A DNA stretch of 64,000 nt from Gammaproteobacteria bacterium (GCA_016199745.1 JACQFZ010000017.1:1-64000), one strand, 5' to 3'; counted from the stretch's first letter, positions 36,662 through 45,561 are shown. The notes: generated from the sequence alone by a model not told the origin. A program made the numbers and translations.

Positions 36662-39562
36662 TTATTCCAACGTTTTGACTAACGGAAAATCGGTCAGGCC
36701 GACCGGCACGATCGTCACCGGTGTCTGCCTGCCCTTGGTCAACTTTTTAACTTCATGCGACACGAAGTAGTCGAGGCCTTTGTAGGTCACGACACCTTCG
36801 TGCCGGAAGTCGGCCTTGCCTTTCAAACCGACGATCAGTTCTTTAGTGAACGCGCCGTTGCCCCAGCTGTCGTCTTCCAACGAATCCTGTCGGCCGTCGC
36901 TCGACGAGAACACGACGACACCGCTCTCCGGGCTCGACAACTTATTGGCGATCATCGTCACATCGTGCTTGGTAAACAGCCCGACCGCTTTGCCGGCATG
37001 ACAAGTATCGATGAACAACAACGCCTTGCCGCGAATGCGGATCAACGCTTCACGGATGTCGTCCTCGCCCACCATCGTCGCCTGCGGTGCCGTTAAGTCG
37101 GCATCGTGCGGCAGGAAGTAATAAATATTACCGGCGTCGGTGATGCCATGTCCGGCCATGAAGACGATACCGACATCATCCGGGTCGACGCTGTTTCGCA
37201 ACCACGCCAGTCCGGCAATCACCGCTTGTCGTGTCGCTTGCTCGCTCGTCAGCGTGCGCACGACCACGTTCTTATAGAACAGGCCTTCCTGTAATTTGAG
37301 CGACTGCGTGAAATCGACCGAGTCTTTCGCGGCAAAGCCGAGGTTATAGGCGGCGTTGGCGTATTTGCTAACACCGATCGCTAATACATACAGCACCGGC
37401 TGCTTGACCACCGGCTCCGGCGGCAGCGCCCATTCATAGTGCACCGTCAACGGTTCGGAAACACCGAACGCATTGGTCACGAACAACTGCACTGTCGAAT
37501 CGCGCGGCGGAATCGACAGCGACACGCGCCCGACCGCCTTACCGTCGGCGCGGCGCGGCGGTGCCACCGACAGCGGATCGACCGGTCGGCCGTTGACCTT
37601 TACGGCAACCGCGCCGATCGGCTTAGCCGCACGCGAAAACGCCGAGAAATCCACAGTCACGGTCGCGCGATCGGTGCGCACCAGCTTCGGACTCACTAAT
37701 GTCAGCGCCGGCGGCAATTCCGCCGCCGATAGCCGCTTGGCGTCGATCAACGCTTGAATTCGCTGACTCTGCGATTGGGATTTCGCCAACGGCGCCTGCT
37801 TACGCAAATCGTTGTTCGCCAACGTCAACGCTCGCTCAGCACTGCGCAACGGCAACACATTACGAATCACATCCGGCCGATAGAACCGATCGCGGAAACG
37901 TGCCACCGAATAAAAATCGGCGCCGATACCATCCGGCCGATTGACGTGCCAACCGACCAGCGATTCGGCGCCGATGCTAGCGTCGTAGTGACCGGCCTCG
38001 GTCCACAATACCCAACGCCGGTCGTCGACCACGAACAGCGACAACAGCAGCTCGCCGTCGGTCGCGCGCCACCAGCGGATCGTGCCGTCGGCCGACGCGG
38101 TGACAACGAGCTGCGAATCGTCGCTGACGTTGACAGCAGTAACTTCGGTGGCCAACGACCGCTGCCAGACTTCCGCGCCGGTCGCGTCGAGCTTGCGCAA
38201 GCTCCAACTGCTGGCAAGCAATGCGCCGGAGTTATCCGGCAATACCGCCAGCGCGCGCGACACTTCGCCCGGCTGCAGCTTGATATCGCGGCCGTTGAGC
38301 CGCGGCGTATAGGTATTTTCCCAGGTAGCGTTGTAGAAGCGTGTCGACAACGTAGGTGCCGCGTGCACATCGTTCGGCGTGTCGTCATTGAGCGTGCGCT
38401 GCTTGACGTCGAAGTAGATCGGCGCTGCCGACGTTTTCGCCAGCCAGCTGACTTGCGTACCGTCGCTATTGATCTTGAATGCCGACGCACCGCGCAAATC
38501 GAAGATCGGCGAGCGGCGTTTATCGAGCACACGCTCGCCCTTGATCAACCCCCACGCGGGCTCGAACGTGGAAAATACGATACCGTCGGTAGTGGCAGCG
38601 AAATCGGTGATCGAGTTCGTTGCTAAATCGAGCTCAGTTACTTTACCGGAAGGCCAGGCAATGCGTTTGCCGACATACTGCGACACCGCGCGATAACCGG
38701 TGCCGGCGGCGTAGATTGCCGAGCCATCGGCCGACCAAGCGACGTTCATCAAATTGCCGTTGGGCATATCGCTGATCTGAAATCGTTGCGCCAATCGTGC
38801 CGCTGCCAGCTCGAATACATCCACTTGCACGACGCGTTCACTCTGGCGCGATAAGTAACCGACCGCGAGCTGCTTGCCGTCCGGGGAAAAGCTGACGCTG
38901 ACCGGATCCGGCAACGCCGTCGTGAGCGTGCCATTGGCTTTCACGACACCGCCAACAATGCGATAAAGCCGCACTTTACCGTCGAACGCCGGCACCGCGA
39001 TCTGGTCGTTGGCAGAAACCGCGGCGCCATACGAAGCACCGCCAAAGGTTTCGGCATACAACTGCTGACCGTGCCGGTCGAACACGCGCATGCCGTCGGC
39101 GCCCGCATACGATGCCACGAGATAGCGGCCGTCAGCGGTCCATGCCAGGTGCTTGACGTGACCGGCACGTGCGTCGATGACGCCGGTGGCGGCGCCAGTA
39201 TTGATGTCGAACAGATAAATCCGATGGGCCAGCGCGTCGCTGCCGGTGGTGCCGCCAATCGCGACTTCGTTGCCCTTCGGCGAAATCGCCGCGCCGTATA
39301 ACTTACCGACCTCGCCAGCGGCGATCGGCACCCGCAAGATCGACAACAATCGTCGCGTCGGCAGCTCCCAGACACGCGCGGTTTTGTCGTCACTGACCGT
39401 GACGACGCGCGTGCCGGTGCGGTCCACCGCTAGACGCCGAATCGGACCGGTATGCGCCTGCGCTTCTATCCGGAGTAACGGATCGGTAGTCGCCTGGACC
39501 GCCAACGTGACGAGGAAAAAACAACCGCAGAAAAATATTTTTTGTAGTCGGCGCCGTTTCAT
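36662..39562 (-). CDS. Exported WD40-repeat caspase-family (peptidase C14) protein
   Basis: ATG at 39562 follows GAGGAGC and gives 966 residues with a signal peptide (MKRRRLQKIFFCGCFFLVTL). Residues to about 560 are WD40-like repeats (HTGPIRRLAVDRTGTRVVTV; VVTASADGTIRWWRATDGEL), followed by the linker motif WVLWTEAGHYDASIGAE common in WD40-caspase fusions. The caspase domain spans about 730-966 (VLYVLAIGVSKYANAAYNLG) with His805 in FMAGHGITDAG and Cys854 in LLFIDTCHAGKAV, so the dyad is intact. It is the last gene of the ECF sigma operon and should act outside the cytoplasm, unlike CRISPR-linked or defence caspases. Its target is unknown. Confidence 0.9.
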   Translation of the reverse strand: MKRRRLQKIFFCGCFFLVTLAVQATTDPLLRIEAQAHTGPIRRLAVDRTGTRVVTVSDDKTARVWELPTRRLLSILRVPIAAGEVGKLYGAAISPKGNEVAIGGTTGSDALAHRIYLFDINTGAATGVIDARAGHVKHLAWTADGRYLVASYAGADGMRVFDRHGQQLYAETFGGASYGAAVSANDQIAVPAFDGKVRLYRIVGGVVKANGTLTTALPDPVSVSFSPDGKQLAVGYLSRQSERVVQVDVFELAAARLAQRFQISDMPNGNLMNVAWSADGSAIYAAGTGYRAVSQYVGKRIAWPSGKVTELDLATNSITDFAATTDGIVFSTFEPAWGLIKGERVLDKRRSPIFDLRGASAFKINSDGTQVSWLAKTSAAPIYFDVKQRTLNDDTPNDVHAAPTLSTRFYNATWENTYTPRLNGRDIKLQPGEVSRALAVLPDNSGALLASSWSLRKLDATGAEVWQRSLATEVTAVNVSDDSQLVVTASADGTIRWWRATDGELLLSLFVVDDRRWVLWTEAGHYDASIGAESLVGWHVNRPDGIGADFYSVARFRDRFYRPDVIRNVLPLRSAERALTLANNDLRKQAPLAKSQSQSQRIQALIDAKRLSAAELPPALTLVSPKLVRTDRATVTVDFSAFSRAAKPIGAVAVKVNGRPVDPLSVAPPRRADGKAVGRVSLSIPPRDSTVQLFVTNAFGVSEPLTVHYEWALPPEPVVKQPVLYVLAIGVSKYANAAYNLGFAAKDSVDFTQSLKLQEGLFYKNVVVRTLTSEQATRQAVIAGLAWLRNSVDPDDVGIVFMAGHGITDAGNIYYFLPHDADLTAPQATMVGEDDIREALIRIRGKALLFIDTCHAGKAVGLFTKHDVTMIANKLSSPESGVVVFSSSDGRQDSLEDDSWGNGAFTKELIVGLKGKADFRHEGVVTYKGLDYFVSHEVKKLTKGRQTPVTIVPVGLTDFPLVKTLE

Positions 39563-39590
39563 GAATCGGTGCTCCTCACTTTGCGCTAGA

Positions 39591-40538
39591 TTAACCAGCA
39601 ACCGTCTGCACGGGAAGTGCGGCCGCACGCCGCATCGATTTGATCGGAACGTTGACATAAAGATCGACGAACAAGCCGACGTCGAGATAGTCGACGCGCC
39701 GTGGAAACTTCAAGCGCGTCGCTACTTGATCGATCGCAAACGTGGTCTTTTCGTCCAACATACCGGTGAAGTTGAGATCGAAGCCATAGCTAGTCAACGT
39801 CGCCTGTAACCATTTCACGCGCGTGGGGCCGTCAAGCTTGGCGTAGCGCTTTTCGATATGCTCGATGACCAATGGATCCGCTTGGGTGCTGGGCAAACAG
39901 CGCCAATACGGCACGCTCAAGTAACGACCGATGACTTGTACCACACTGAGGTCGACCAGTAACTGCATAGCCTCGTTCTGCTCCGCTAAATATTTTCGGC
40001 TGGTCACAAGACCGAAGCCAGCGCCATACAGCGCAAAGTCGAAATTGTCCTGTGGCTCATCGAATACACGCACGGTGTTGACCGAATGCGAGCCGGCGAC
40101 GAGCTGCTGGCGTTCGACGTCCATTAGATCGACGTCGAACGAAAAGCTCGACATTTTGCGCGCGCTATCCGTTGCCGTAAGTGCGCCGATCAGCAATACA
40201 TCCGGCGCTTGTGACGGCGTCGGATCGGCCGATGCCGTCACATAAATGACACGATCGCCGATACGGCCGACGGCGCGACGTACCCGCTCACCGACATCCG
40301 CCGACGAACGTGCCTGCACATAGAGCACGCTGTCACGCGCGCGATACACGTCGAGTAGCTCGCCGAATCGCTCGAGCGCTTGGCCATAGCGACCGGCAGC
40401 TAACGGTGCCGCCGCCCGCACCGCCGGCTCGGTCGGCGGCAAGGCGGTGCAACCGACGACACTGGTGCAGACGCCCACAAGCACCGCCAGCCAGCCTAGC
40501 GGGCCGATCCGCCAATTTATCCGACCGTCACGACGCAT
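39591..40538 (-). CDS. CsgG-like lipoprotein with C-terminal peptidoglycan-binding-like domain
   Basis: ATG at 40538 gives 315 residues with the signal GWLAVLVGVCTSVVGC and a lipobox VVGC. The middle part (about 110-230), with DVLLIGALTATDSA, FSFDVDLMDVERQQLVAGS and a GFGLVTSRKYLAEQNEAMQL stretch, resembles CsgG/HfaB secretion lipoproteins. The C-terminus, VKWLQATLTSYGFDLNFTGM followed by LDEKTTFAIDQVATRL, resembles PG_binding_1. The start overlaps the OmpA remnant by about 11 bases and the stop lies 28 bases before the caspase gene. Pore formation or wall anchoring are both possible; domain calls are by eye. Confidence 0.6.
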   Translation of the reverse strand: MRRDGRINWRIGPLGWLAVLVGVCTSVVGCTALPPTEPAVRAAAPLAAGRYGQALERFGELLDVYRARDSVLYVQARSSADVGERVRRAVGRIGDRVIYVTASADPTPSQAPDVLLIGALTATDSARKMSSFSFDVDLMDVERQQLVAGSHSVNTVRVFDEPQDNFDFALYGAGFGLVTSRKYLAEQNEAMQLLVDLSVVQVIGRYLSVPYWRCLPSTQADPLVIEHIEKRYAKLDGPTRVKWLQATLTSYGFDLNFTGMLDEKTTFAIDQVATRLKFPRRVDYLDVGLFVDLYVNVPIKSMRRAAALPVQTVAG

Positions 40539-40766
40539 GCGCCGGCCCGTCGGTGAGTTCGGCCGACGCTGGTGCTGCCCGGAACTGAACCCGACGATTC
40601 TCTGGCGCATACGGATCACGCCCGTTCAATAATGCTTCGGCGCCGAAACCGACGGTGATCAAAGTTTGCGCCGGCACGCGGTGCGCCTGCATCAAGTAGC
40701 TCTTCACTGTGTCGGCACGGCGCTGCGATAATTTCAGAATAACAACCATTGCTGGCGATATTTCAT
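40528..40766 (-). pseudogene. OmpA-family gene reduced to start and C-terminal end, frames disrupted
   Basis: A strong GGAGGACAAACA site precedes ATG at 40766, but that frame reads only MKYRQQWLLF and stops. In another frame the sequence LKLSQRRADTVKSYLMQAHR continues to NRRVQFRAAP, the end of an OmpA peptidoglycan-binding domain. The front of the OmpA domain, including the GHTD aspartate, is missing. The simplest reading is an internal deletion joining the signal-peptide start to the C-terminal third out of frame. The residual frame may still couple translation to the following lipoprotein. Confidence 0.7.
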
Positions 40767-40802
40767 TGTTTGTCCTCCTATCCGAGGTGATTCCGGCGCC
40801 GC

Positions 40803-41399
40803 TTAGCCGATGGGTGAACGCCGCAGGTAGTTCCTGACTTTTTCGCGTGCGTGAAACATGCGCGTCTTCACCGTATTCGGCGGACAGTTTTGGAGTTGCG
40901 CCACTTCTTTGACCGACATGTCGAGGTCATAGGCTAAGTGCAAACAATCGCCGTGAACGCCGGGCATGTCATCGATGCAGCGCCGTAACCGGCCCTGCAG
41001 TCGCTTCTTGTCGATCTCGTCGAACAAATCCGTCTGCGGTCGTGCGTTCTGTTCCAACAACGGCAACAACTGATCGTCCGTCAGCACCTGCATGCGATCA
41101 CGCGAGCTTTTACGGCGCGCGGCGCGCACTTTGTTGCGGGCAATGCCGATCAGAAAAGTGCTGAAGCGCGACTCGCCGCGAAAGCTCAGCGGCCGCCGCC
41201 AAATCTCAAGCATCGTGTCCTGCACCACTTCTTCGGCGACGGCGCGATCGCTCAGTTGCCGCAACGCGTCGCGCAACAGCATCATGCCGAAGCATCGATA
41301 CAGCTCAACCATTGCTCGCTGGTCGCGCTCAGCGATACGCGCGAGCAGTGCCGCCACCTTACTGGCCGACGTAGCGGCGCTTTTATTGCTCTGTTTCAT
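40803..41399 (-). CDS. ECF-type RNA polymerase sigma factor
   Basis: The 198-residue protein has a region 2 (LRQLSDRAVAEEVVQDTMLE with IWRRPLSFRGESRFSTFLIG) and a region 4 (CLHLAYDLDMSVKEVAQLQN with CPPNTVKTRMFHAREKVRNY), separated by a short linker, which defines an ECF sigma factor. No anti-sigma gene of normal type is adjacent; the 56-codon gene directly upstream is a candidate partner. It is followed by the OmpA remnant, the CsgG-like lipoprotein and the WD40-caspase, all in one direction with short gaps, so it probably drives its own operon. Confidence 0.93.
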   Translation of the reverse strand: MKQSNKSAATSASKVAALLARIAERDQRAMVELYRCFGMMLLRDALRQLSDRAVAEEVVQDTMLEIWRRPLSFRGESRFSTFLIGIARNKVRAARRKSSRDRMQVLTDDQLLPLLEQNARPQTDLFDEIDKKRLQGRLRRCIDDMPGVHGDCLHLAYDLDMSVKEVAQLQNCPPNTVKTRMFHAREKVRNYLRRSPIG

Positions 41400-41414
41400 G
41401 ACACGATCCGTTCC

Positions 41415-41585
41415 TTAACGTTGCAACGCTTCGCCGCGTACGAATACTTGGCCCAACAACAGCAATGACGGCGCTTCACGGGCCAGCAACGCGAGCTCGG
41501 TGCCGCAGATCGGGCGATCGTAGGACTGGCACGACGGGTTCTTAAGGTTGAAATCGGCCGGGGCAAGTGAAAGCAAAGCTGTCAT
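41415..41585 (-). CDS. Small 56-residue protein leading the ECF sigma operon
   Basis: AAGGAGGAGTAACA precedes ATG at 41585, a very strong ribosome site. The product begins MTALLSLAPADFNLKNPSCQ and ends LLLLGQVFVRGEALQR, with two cysteines (CQSYDRPICGTE) and a Leu-rich amphipathic segment. No family is recognised. It ends 15 bases before the sigma gene start. It might be a small anti-sigma factor, redox switch or leader peptide; none is proven. Confidence 0.6.
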   Translation of the reverse strand: MTALLSLAPADFNLKNPSCQSYDRPICGTELALLAREAPSLLLLGQVFVRGEALQR

Positions 41586-41642
41586 TGTTACTCCTCCTTG
41601 CGTAAATACGTGGATCTGGGGATTGGCCACCAGTTTTTTGAC

Positions 41643-41723
41643 GTGGGAAAATTTCACACGCTCAAGCAGTATGTGTGGGAAAACTTCCCTCGTCAAGATA
41701 TACTGCCGCACATGGGGAAATTC
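41643..41723. promoter_or_regulatory. Three direct repeats in the sigma operon / DUF6502 divergent region
   Basis: GTGGGAAAATTTC (41643-41655) and GTGGGAAAACTTC (41675-41687) are 32 bases apart, three helical turns; a third, shorter copy TGGGGAAATTC (41713-41723) overlaps the DUF6502 start codon. All read in the same direction. This spacing is typical of sites bound side by side by a regulator. The likely binder, whether sigma factor or DUF6502 protein, is unknown. Confidence 0.5.
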
Positions 41724-42566
41724 ACCGCTGCTCCGCCGCTCCCGCTGGTAAATGCCCTGCGCCGCCTACTGCGGCCGCTGGTACGCCTGCTGCTGTCGCA
41801 CGGCATCACCTATCCCTACCTCGCCGAATTGCTCAAATCGATCTTTGTCGACGTCGCCGCTGACGACTTCCGCATCGACCAGCAACCATCGACCGACAGC
41901 CGCATCAGCCTGCTGAGCGGCGTGCATCGCAAAGACGTAAAGCGGCTGCGCCAACAAACGCCGGCGAACGATGCGCCGCCGGCGACGGTATCGTTAGGCG
42001 CCGAGCTCATCGCGCGCTGGAGCAGCACGCCGGCTTATCTCGACAAGCAAGGCAAGCCGCGGCCATTGGCGCGACTCGCCAACGACGGCGGTACGCGCTC
42101 ATTCGAGGCGCTGGTGCAATCCGTCAGTAAAGACATTCGCTCGCGCGTCGTGCTCGACGAGTGGCTGCGCCTCGGCGTCGCCCACGTCGATGCCGACGAC
42201 TGTGTGTGTCTTAACGTCGATGCATTCGTGCCGAAACATGGTTTCGAGGAAAAGGCGTACTACTTCGGTCAGAACATCGCCGACCACATGGCCGCGTGTG
42301 TGCACAACCTGCTCGACGCGCAGCCACCGCTGCTCGAACGCAGCGTGTATTACGATCAGTTGACGCCGAAGTCGATCGAGCAGCTCGATCTGCTGGCGCG
42401 TGAGCTCGGTATGCAGGCGTTACAGACGATCAACAAGAAAGCGATCGAGCTTAGCCAACGCGACGCCGGCAACGTCGATGCCATACAGCGCATGAACTTC
42501 GGAATCTATTATTTCAGCGCACCGGTGCTTACCGAACCGGACAAGGACGATCATGGAAAAAATTAA
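41712..42566 (+). CDS. DUF6502-family protein
   Basis: ATG at 41712 gives 284 residues starting MGKFTAAPPLPLVNALRRLL; an in-frame start at 41598 would overlap the small divergent gene's ribosome site. Landmarks are LVRLLLSHGITYPYLAELLK, DSRISLLSGVHRKDVKRLRQ and a long helical C-terminus ending FGIYYFSAPVL. The GITYPYLAELLK to HRKDVKRL part looks like a winged-helix DNA-binding domain, so a regulatory role is plausible. The gene overlaps the next by 14 bases, which is the usual DUF6502-DUF5666 pairing. Confidence 0.8.
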   Translation: MGKFTAAPPLPLVNALRRLLRPLVRLLLSHGITYPYLAELLKSIFVDVAADDFRIDQQPSTDSRISLLSGVHRKDVKRLRQQTPANDAPPATVSLGAELIARWSSTPAYLDKQGKPRPLARLANDGGTRSFEALVQSVSKDIRSRVVLDEWLRLGVAHVDADDCVCLNVDAFVPKHGFEEKAYYFGQNIADHMAACVHNLLDAQPPLLERSVYYDQLTPKSIEQLDLLARELGMQALQTINKKAIELSQRDAGNVDAIQRMNFGIYYFSAPVLTEPDKDDHGKN

Positions 42567-43602
42567 TGCTCGATTTTCGCTACGGAAGGCACTCGTATCG
42601 AGCGTCGCCATCGCACTATGGCTGCCCGCGGAAATCGTCGTCGGCGCTCGCCCGGCGGACGACAACATGCACGCGACCGTGGATCTCATGGTCGCCGCCA
42701 ATAACGGAGGTATAGGTGGCACCGGCGCCGCTTCTATCGATGGCGGCATTGGCGGCACCGGCGTTACTAGAAGCATCGGTCGCACCGGCGTCATCGGTGT
42801 TGTTACCGATTCCAAAGGTGTTCGCGTCAACGGCATCGATGCCGTTTACAACCGCAATACGCCGGTGACGCTCGACGGTAAGCAAGTCAGCAGCGCCGAA
42901 CTCGCTGCCGGCCAAGTCGTCGCGATCGATGCGATCGGCGCCGGTACTCAGCTCCAAGCAATGCAAATTGATATCAGCAGCGCCGTCGTCGGCCCGGTCG
43001 AATCGGTGAGCTCGGCGGCTGATCGACTGCAGGTACTCGGCCAAGTCGTTCGGTTAACGCAACGCACGATCTTTTCGGCGCCGACCAGCAAACCCCGCGT
43101 CGGTGATACCGTTCGCGTTTATGGTCTGCGCCAAAACGACGGTTCGATCATCGCCTCGCGTATCGATGCCGCGCCAACCGGATCGAGCACTGGCGTCACC
43201 GGCCCGGTTTCAGCCATCGACAACGACACAATTTATGTCGGCGCTCTAGCGATCCAGCGAGCAGATCATTTGCTCTCGTCCGAATTACAGCTCGGCCGTG
43301 TCGTTCATGCCGTCGGCATCTATAACAAGGGGCAATTGCACGCCGAACAAATGTCGTTGCCGCCGTTCGTCGAACGCGGCAAACGCATAGAGCTGGAGGG
43401 ATATGTGCAATCTCGCCGAAGTGCGACTGACTTCCTAATTGGCGATTTAACTATCAAGATCTCCGCTCATACGCTAATCAGCGGCACGGACGGCACAAGT
43501 ACTACTCTGGCCGAAGGCCAACGAGTGCATGTAAGCGGAAAAGTAACCGCAACCGATCACATCGATGCCGATCAAGTTGCGGTTGAAGAGACGCCACAAT
43601 GA
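42553..43602 (+). CDS. Exported DUF5666-domain protein
   Basis: The 349-residue product has an N-terminal signal-like segment (KALVSSVAIALWLPAEIVVG), a linker with repeated GGIGGTG and GRTGVIG motifs, and several tandem OB-like DUF5666 domains (GVIGVVTDSKGVRVNGIDAV, VVGPVESVSSAADRLQVLGQ, GPVSAIDNDTIYVGALAI, LEGYVQSRRSATDFLIGDLT). Each has the fold's pattern of paired strands around a V-x-G core. DUF5666 proteins are extracytoplasmic and of unknown role. The stop faces the acyl-CoA dehydrogenase stop 20 bases away. Confidence 0.85.
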   Translation: MEKINARFSLRKALVSSVAIALWLPAEIVVGARPADDNMHATVDLMVAANNGGIGGTGAASIDGGIGGTGVTRSIGRTGVIGVVTDSKGVRVNGIDAVYNRNTPVTLDGKQVSSAELAAGQVVAIDAIGAGTQLQAMQIDISSAVVGPVESVSSAADRLQVLGQVVRLTQRTIFSAPTSKPRVGDTVRVYGLRQNDGSIIASRIDAAPTGSSTGVTGPVSAIDNDTIYVGALAIQRADHLLSSELQLGRVVHAVGIYNKGQLHAEQMSLPPFVERGKRIELEGYVQSRRSATDFLIGDLTIKISAHTLISGTDGTSTTLAEGQRVHVSGKVTATDHIDADQVAVEETPQ

Positions 43603-43621
43603 GTGTCAGCGACACCTCAAT

Positions 43622-45406
43622 TCAGAATTGCGCTTCATTCAATCGCAACGTCGACTCAGCACCATGCACCACTTCTCGCCAATACGCCTCGCTGCGCGGC
43701 AGAATGTGATCGGCATAAAAGCGCGCGCTGACGATCTTGGTTTGACAGAAATCACTATCGGTGCCGCGTTTGCGATCGGCAACCAATGCGGCCCGCGTCA
43801 TCTGCCAACCGGCGCAAACGGTGCCGAGCAACATCAAATAAGGCACCGAACCGGCGGCCACTGCGCGTGGATTTTGCGCAAACGTCCGCGCGACGTATTC
43901 GGTCGCTGACTGCACGCGCAATACTGCCGCCGTGAGCGCTTTGGCGAGCGCATTCAGATCGGCGTCGGTCGCTGTCGCCGCTGCCGTAGCGGTCTCGCTC
44001 ATCTGAACGATGACTGCGGCAACGATAGCACCGCCGTCACGCGCGACTTTGCGGCCGACCAGATCCATCGCTTGAATTCCGGTCGTGCCCTCATAAATCG
44101 CGATGATGCGGGCGTCGCGCAGATGCTGGGCGGCGCCGGTCTCTTCGATGTAGCCGGTACCGCCGTGCACTTGTATGCCGGTCGATGTGATTTCGATCGC
44201 TTGCTCGGTACACCAGCCTTTCACCACCGGCGTGAAAAAATCGATTAACGCCTGATACCGCTCGCGCCGCTTGGCGTCGGGCTCGCGTTGCCCACGGTCC
44301 ATGTACGATGCGGCAACGTAGGCGAGCGCGCGCATCGCCTCGATTTGCGTCTTCATGCTCATCAACATGCGGCGCACATCGGGATGGTGAATGATGCCAG
44401 TCTTGGTGGAATTGCCGGCGCCGATCGGTTGGCCCTGCACGCGCTGCTTGGCGTAGGCAAGCGCTTGTTGATACGCGCGCTCGGAAATCGCCACCCCCTC
44501 GAGACCGACGGCCAGGCGCGCATGGTTCATCATGGTGAACATGTATTCGAGCCCGCGATGCGGCGTGCCGACCAGGTAACCGATGGCGCCGGCGTTATCG
44601 CCGTACGCCATCATCGCCGTCGGACTGCCGTGGATGCCGAGCTTGTGCTCGAGCGATACGCAGCGCACGTCGTTGCGCTGGCCGAGGCTACCGTCGGCAT
44701 TCAACAAGAACTTCGGCACGATGAACAACGAGATCCCTTTGACACCTTCTGGCGCATCCGGTAAGCGCGCCAATACCAGATGGACAATATTGTCGGTGTA
44801 ATCGTGCTCGCCCCAGGTGATAAAAATTTTGGTACCGGCGAGGCGGTAGTGGTCGCCGTCGGCTACGGCGCGCGTGCGTACCGCCGCCAGATCCGAGCCG
44901 GCTTGCGGCTCGGTCAAGTTCATAGTGCCGGTCCATTCGCCGGAAACCATTTTTGGCAAATACGTCGCCTTGAGCACAGCACTCGCGTGATGCGCAATTG
45001 CCGCGACCGCGCCTTGCGTCAACATCGGGCACAACGAGAACGCCAAGTTCGCCGATTTCCACATCTCATGCACCGCCGAGGCGACGGTATACGGCATGCC
45101 CTGGCCACCGAAGTCGCGCGCGCACGCCAACGTCGGCCAACCGTTGTCGACGAATTGTCGGTACGCATCTTTGAAACCCGGTGCCGTCGTGACCGCGCCG
45201 TCGTGCCAACGCGCGCCGGTTCGATCGCCGACGACGTTGAGCGGCGCCAACACGTCGGCGGCAAACTTGCCCGCTTGCTCGAGCACCGCCTGCACCAAGT
45301 CCGCCGACAACTCGTCGTTACCCGGCAGCTTGGCGATTTCGTCGAGATCGGCCAGCTCTTGCAGGACGAACCACATGTCTTTGACGGGGGCAATGTAATC
45401 GGTCAT
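43622..45406 (-). CDS. Acyl-CoA dehydrogenase (large, C-terminal-extended type)
   Basis: The 594-residue FAD enzyme has the N-terminal helical part, GTMNLTEPQAGSDLAAVRTR, IFITWGEHDYTDNIVHLVLA, the HARLAVGLEGVAISERAYQQ segment and catalytic-glutamate region AIYEGTTGIQAMDLVGRK, then the about 120-residue C-terminal extension of the AcdB/DmdC-like class. It oxidises a medium- or long-chain acyl-CoA to enoyl-CoA and passes electrons to ETF. It is divergent from a MaoC-type hydratase, which could use its product. Exact substrate unknown. Confidence 0.93.
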   Translation of the reverse strand: MTDYIAPVKDMWFVLQELADLDEIAKLPGNDELSADLVQAVLEQAGKFAADVLAPLNVVGDRTGARWHDGAVTTAPGFKDAYRQFVDNGWPTLACARDFGGQGMPYTVASAVHEMWKSANLAFSLCPMLTQGAVAAIAHHASAVLKATYLPKMVSGEWTGTMNLTEPQAGSDLAAVRTRAVADGDHYRLAGTKIFITWGEHDYTDNIVHLVLARLPDAPEGVKGISLFIVPKFLLNADGSLGQRNDVRCVSLEHKLGIHGSPTAMMAYGDNAGAIGYLVGTPHRGLEYMFTMMNHARLAVGLEGVAISERAYQQALAYAKQRVQGQPIGAGNSTKTGIIHHPDVRRMLMSMKTQIEAMRALAYVAASYMDRGQREPDAKRRERYQALIDFFTPVVKGWCTEQAIEITSTGIQVHGGTGYIEETGAAQHLRDARIIAIYEGTTGIQAMDLVGRKVARDGGAIVAAVIVQMSETATAAATATDADLNALAKALTAAVLRVQSATEYVARTFAQNPRAVAAGSVPYLMLLGTVCAGWQMTRAALVADRKRGTDSDFCQTKIVSARFYADHILPRSEAYWREVVHGAESTLRLNEAQF

Positions 45407-45561
45407 CGCAATTCTCCAATGTCATCGTCCGAATGGATGCAGCGTAATCTGCACCTCCGAGAAATTCCAACGATACCTTGCTGAGATTATCGAACCGTCG
45501 TTGCCTAAGCGCATACGGGTATAGTGGCCATTAGAGCGCACTGCCTGACTGGAGAACTTTT

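Noticed and set aside
37754..38626. 290-codon plus-strand frame opposite the WD40-caspase gene
   Set aside because: Arg-rich antisense shadow without a ribosome site.
36662..39562. Reading the caspase locus as an antiphage defence island
   Set aside because: The caspase protein has an export signal and its neighbours are envelope proteins and a sigma factor; no nucleic-acid sensor, nuclease or CRISPR-type gene accompanies it.
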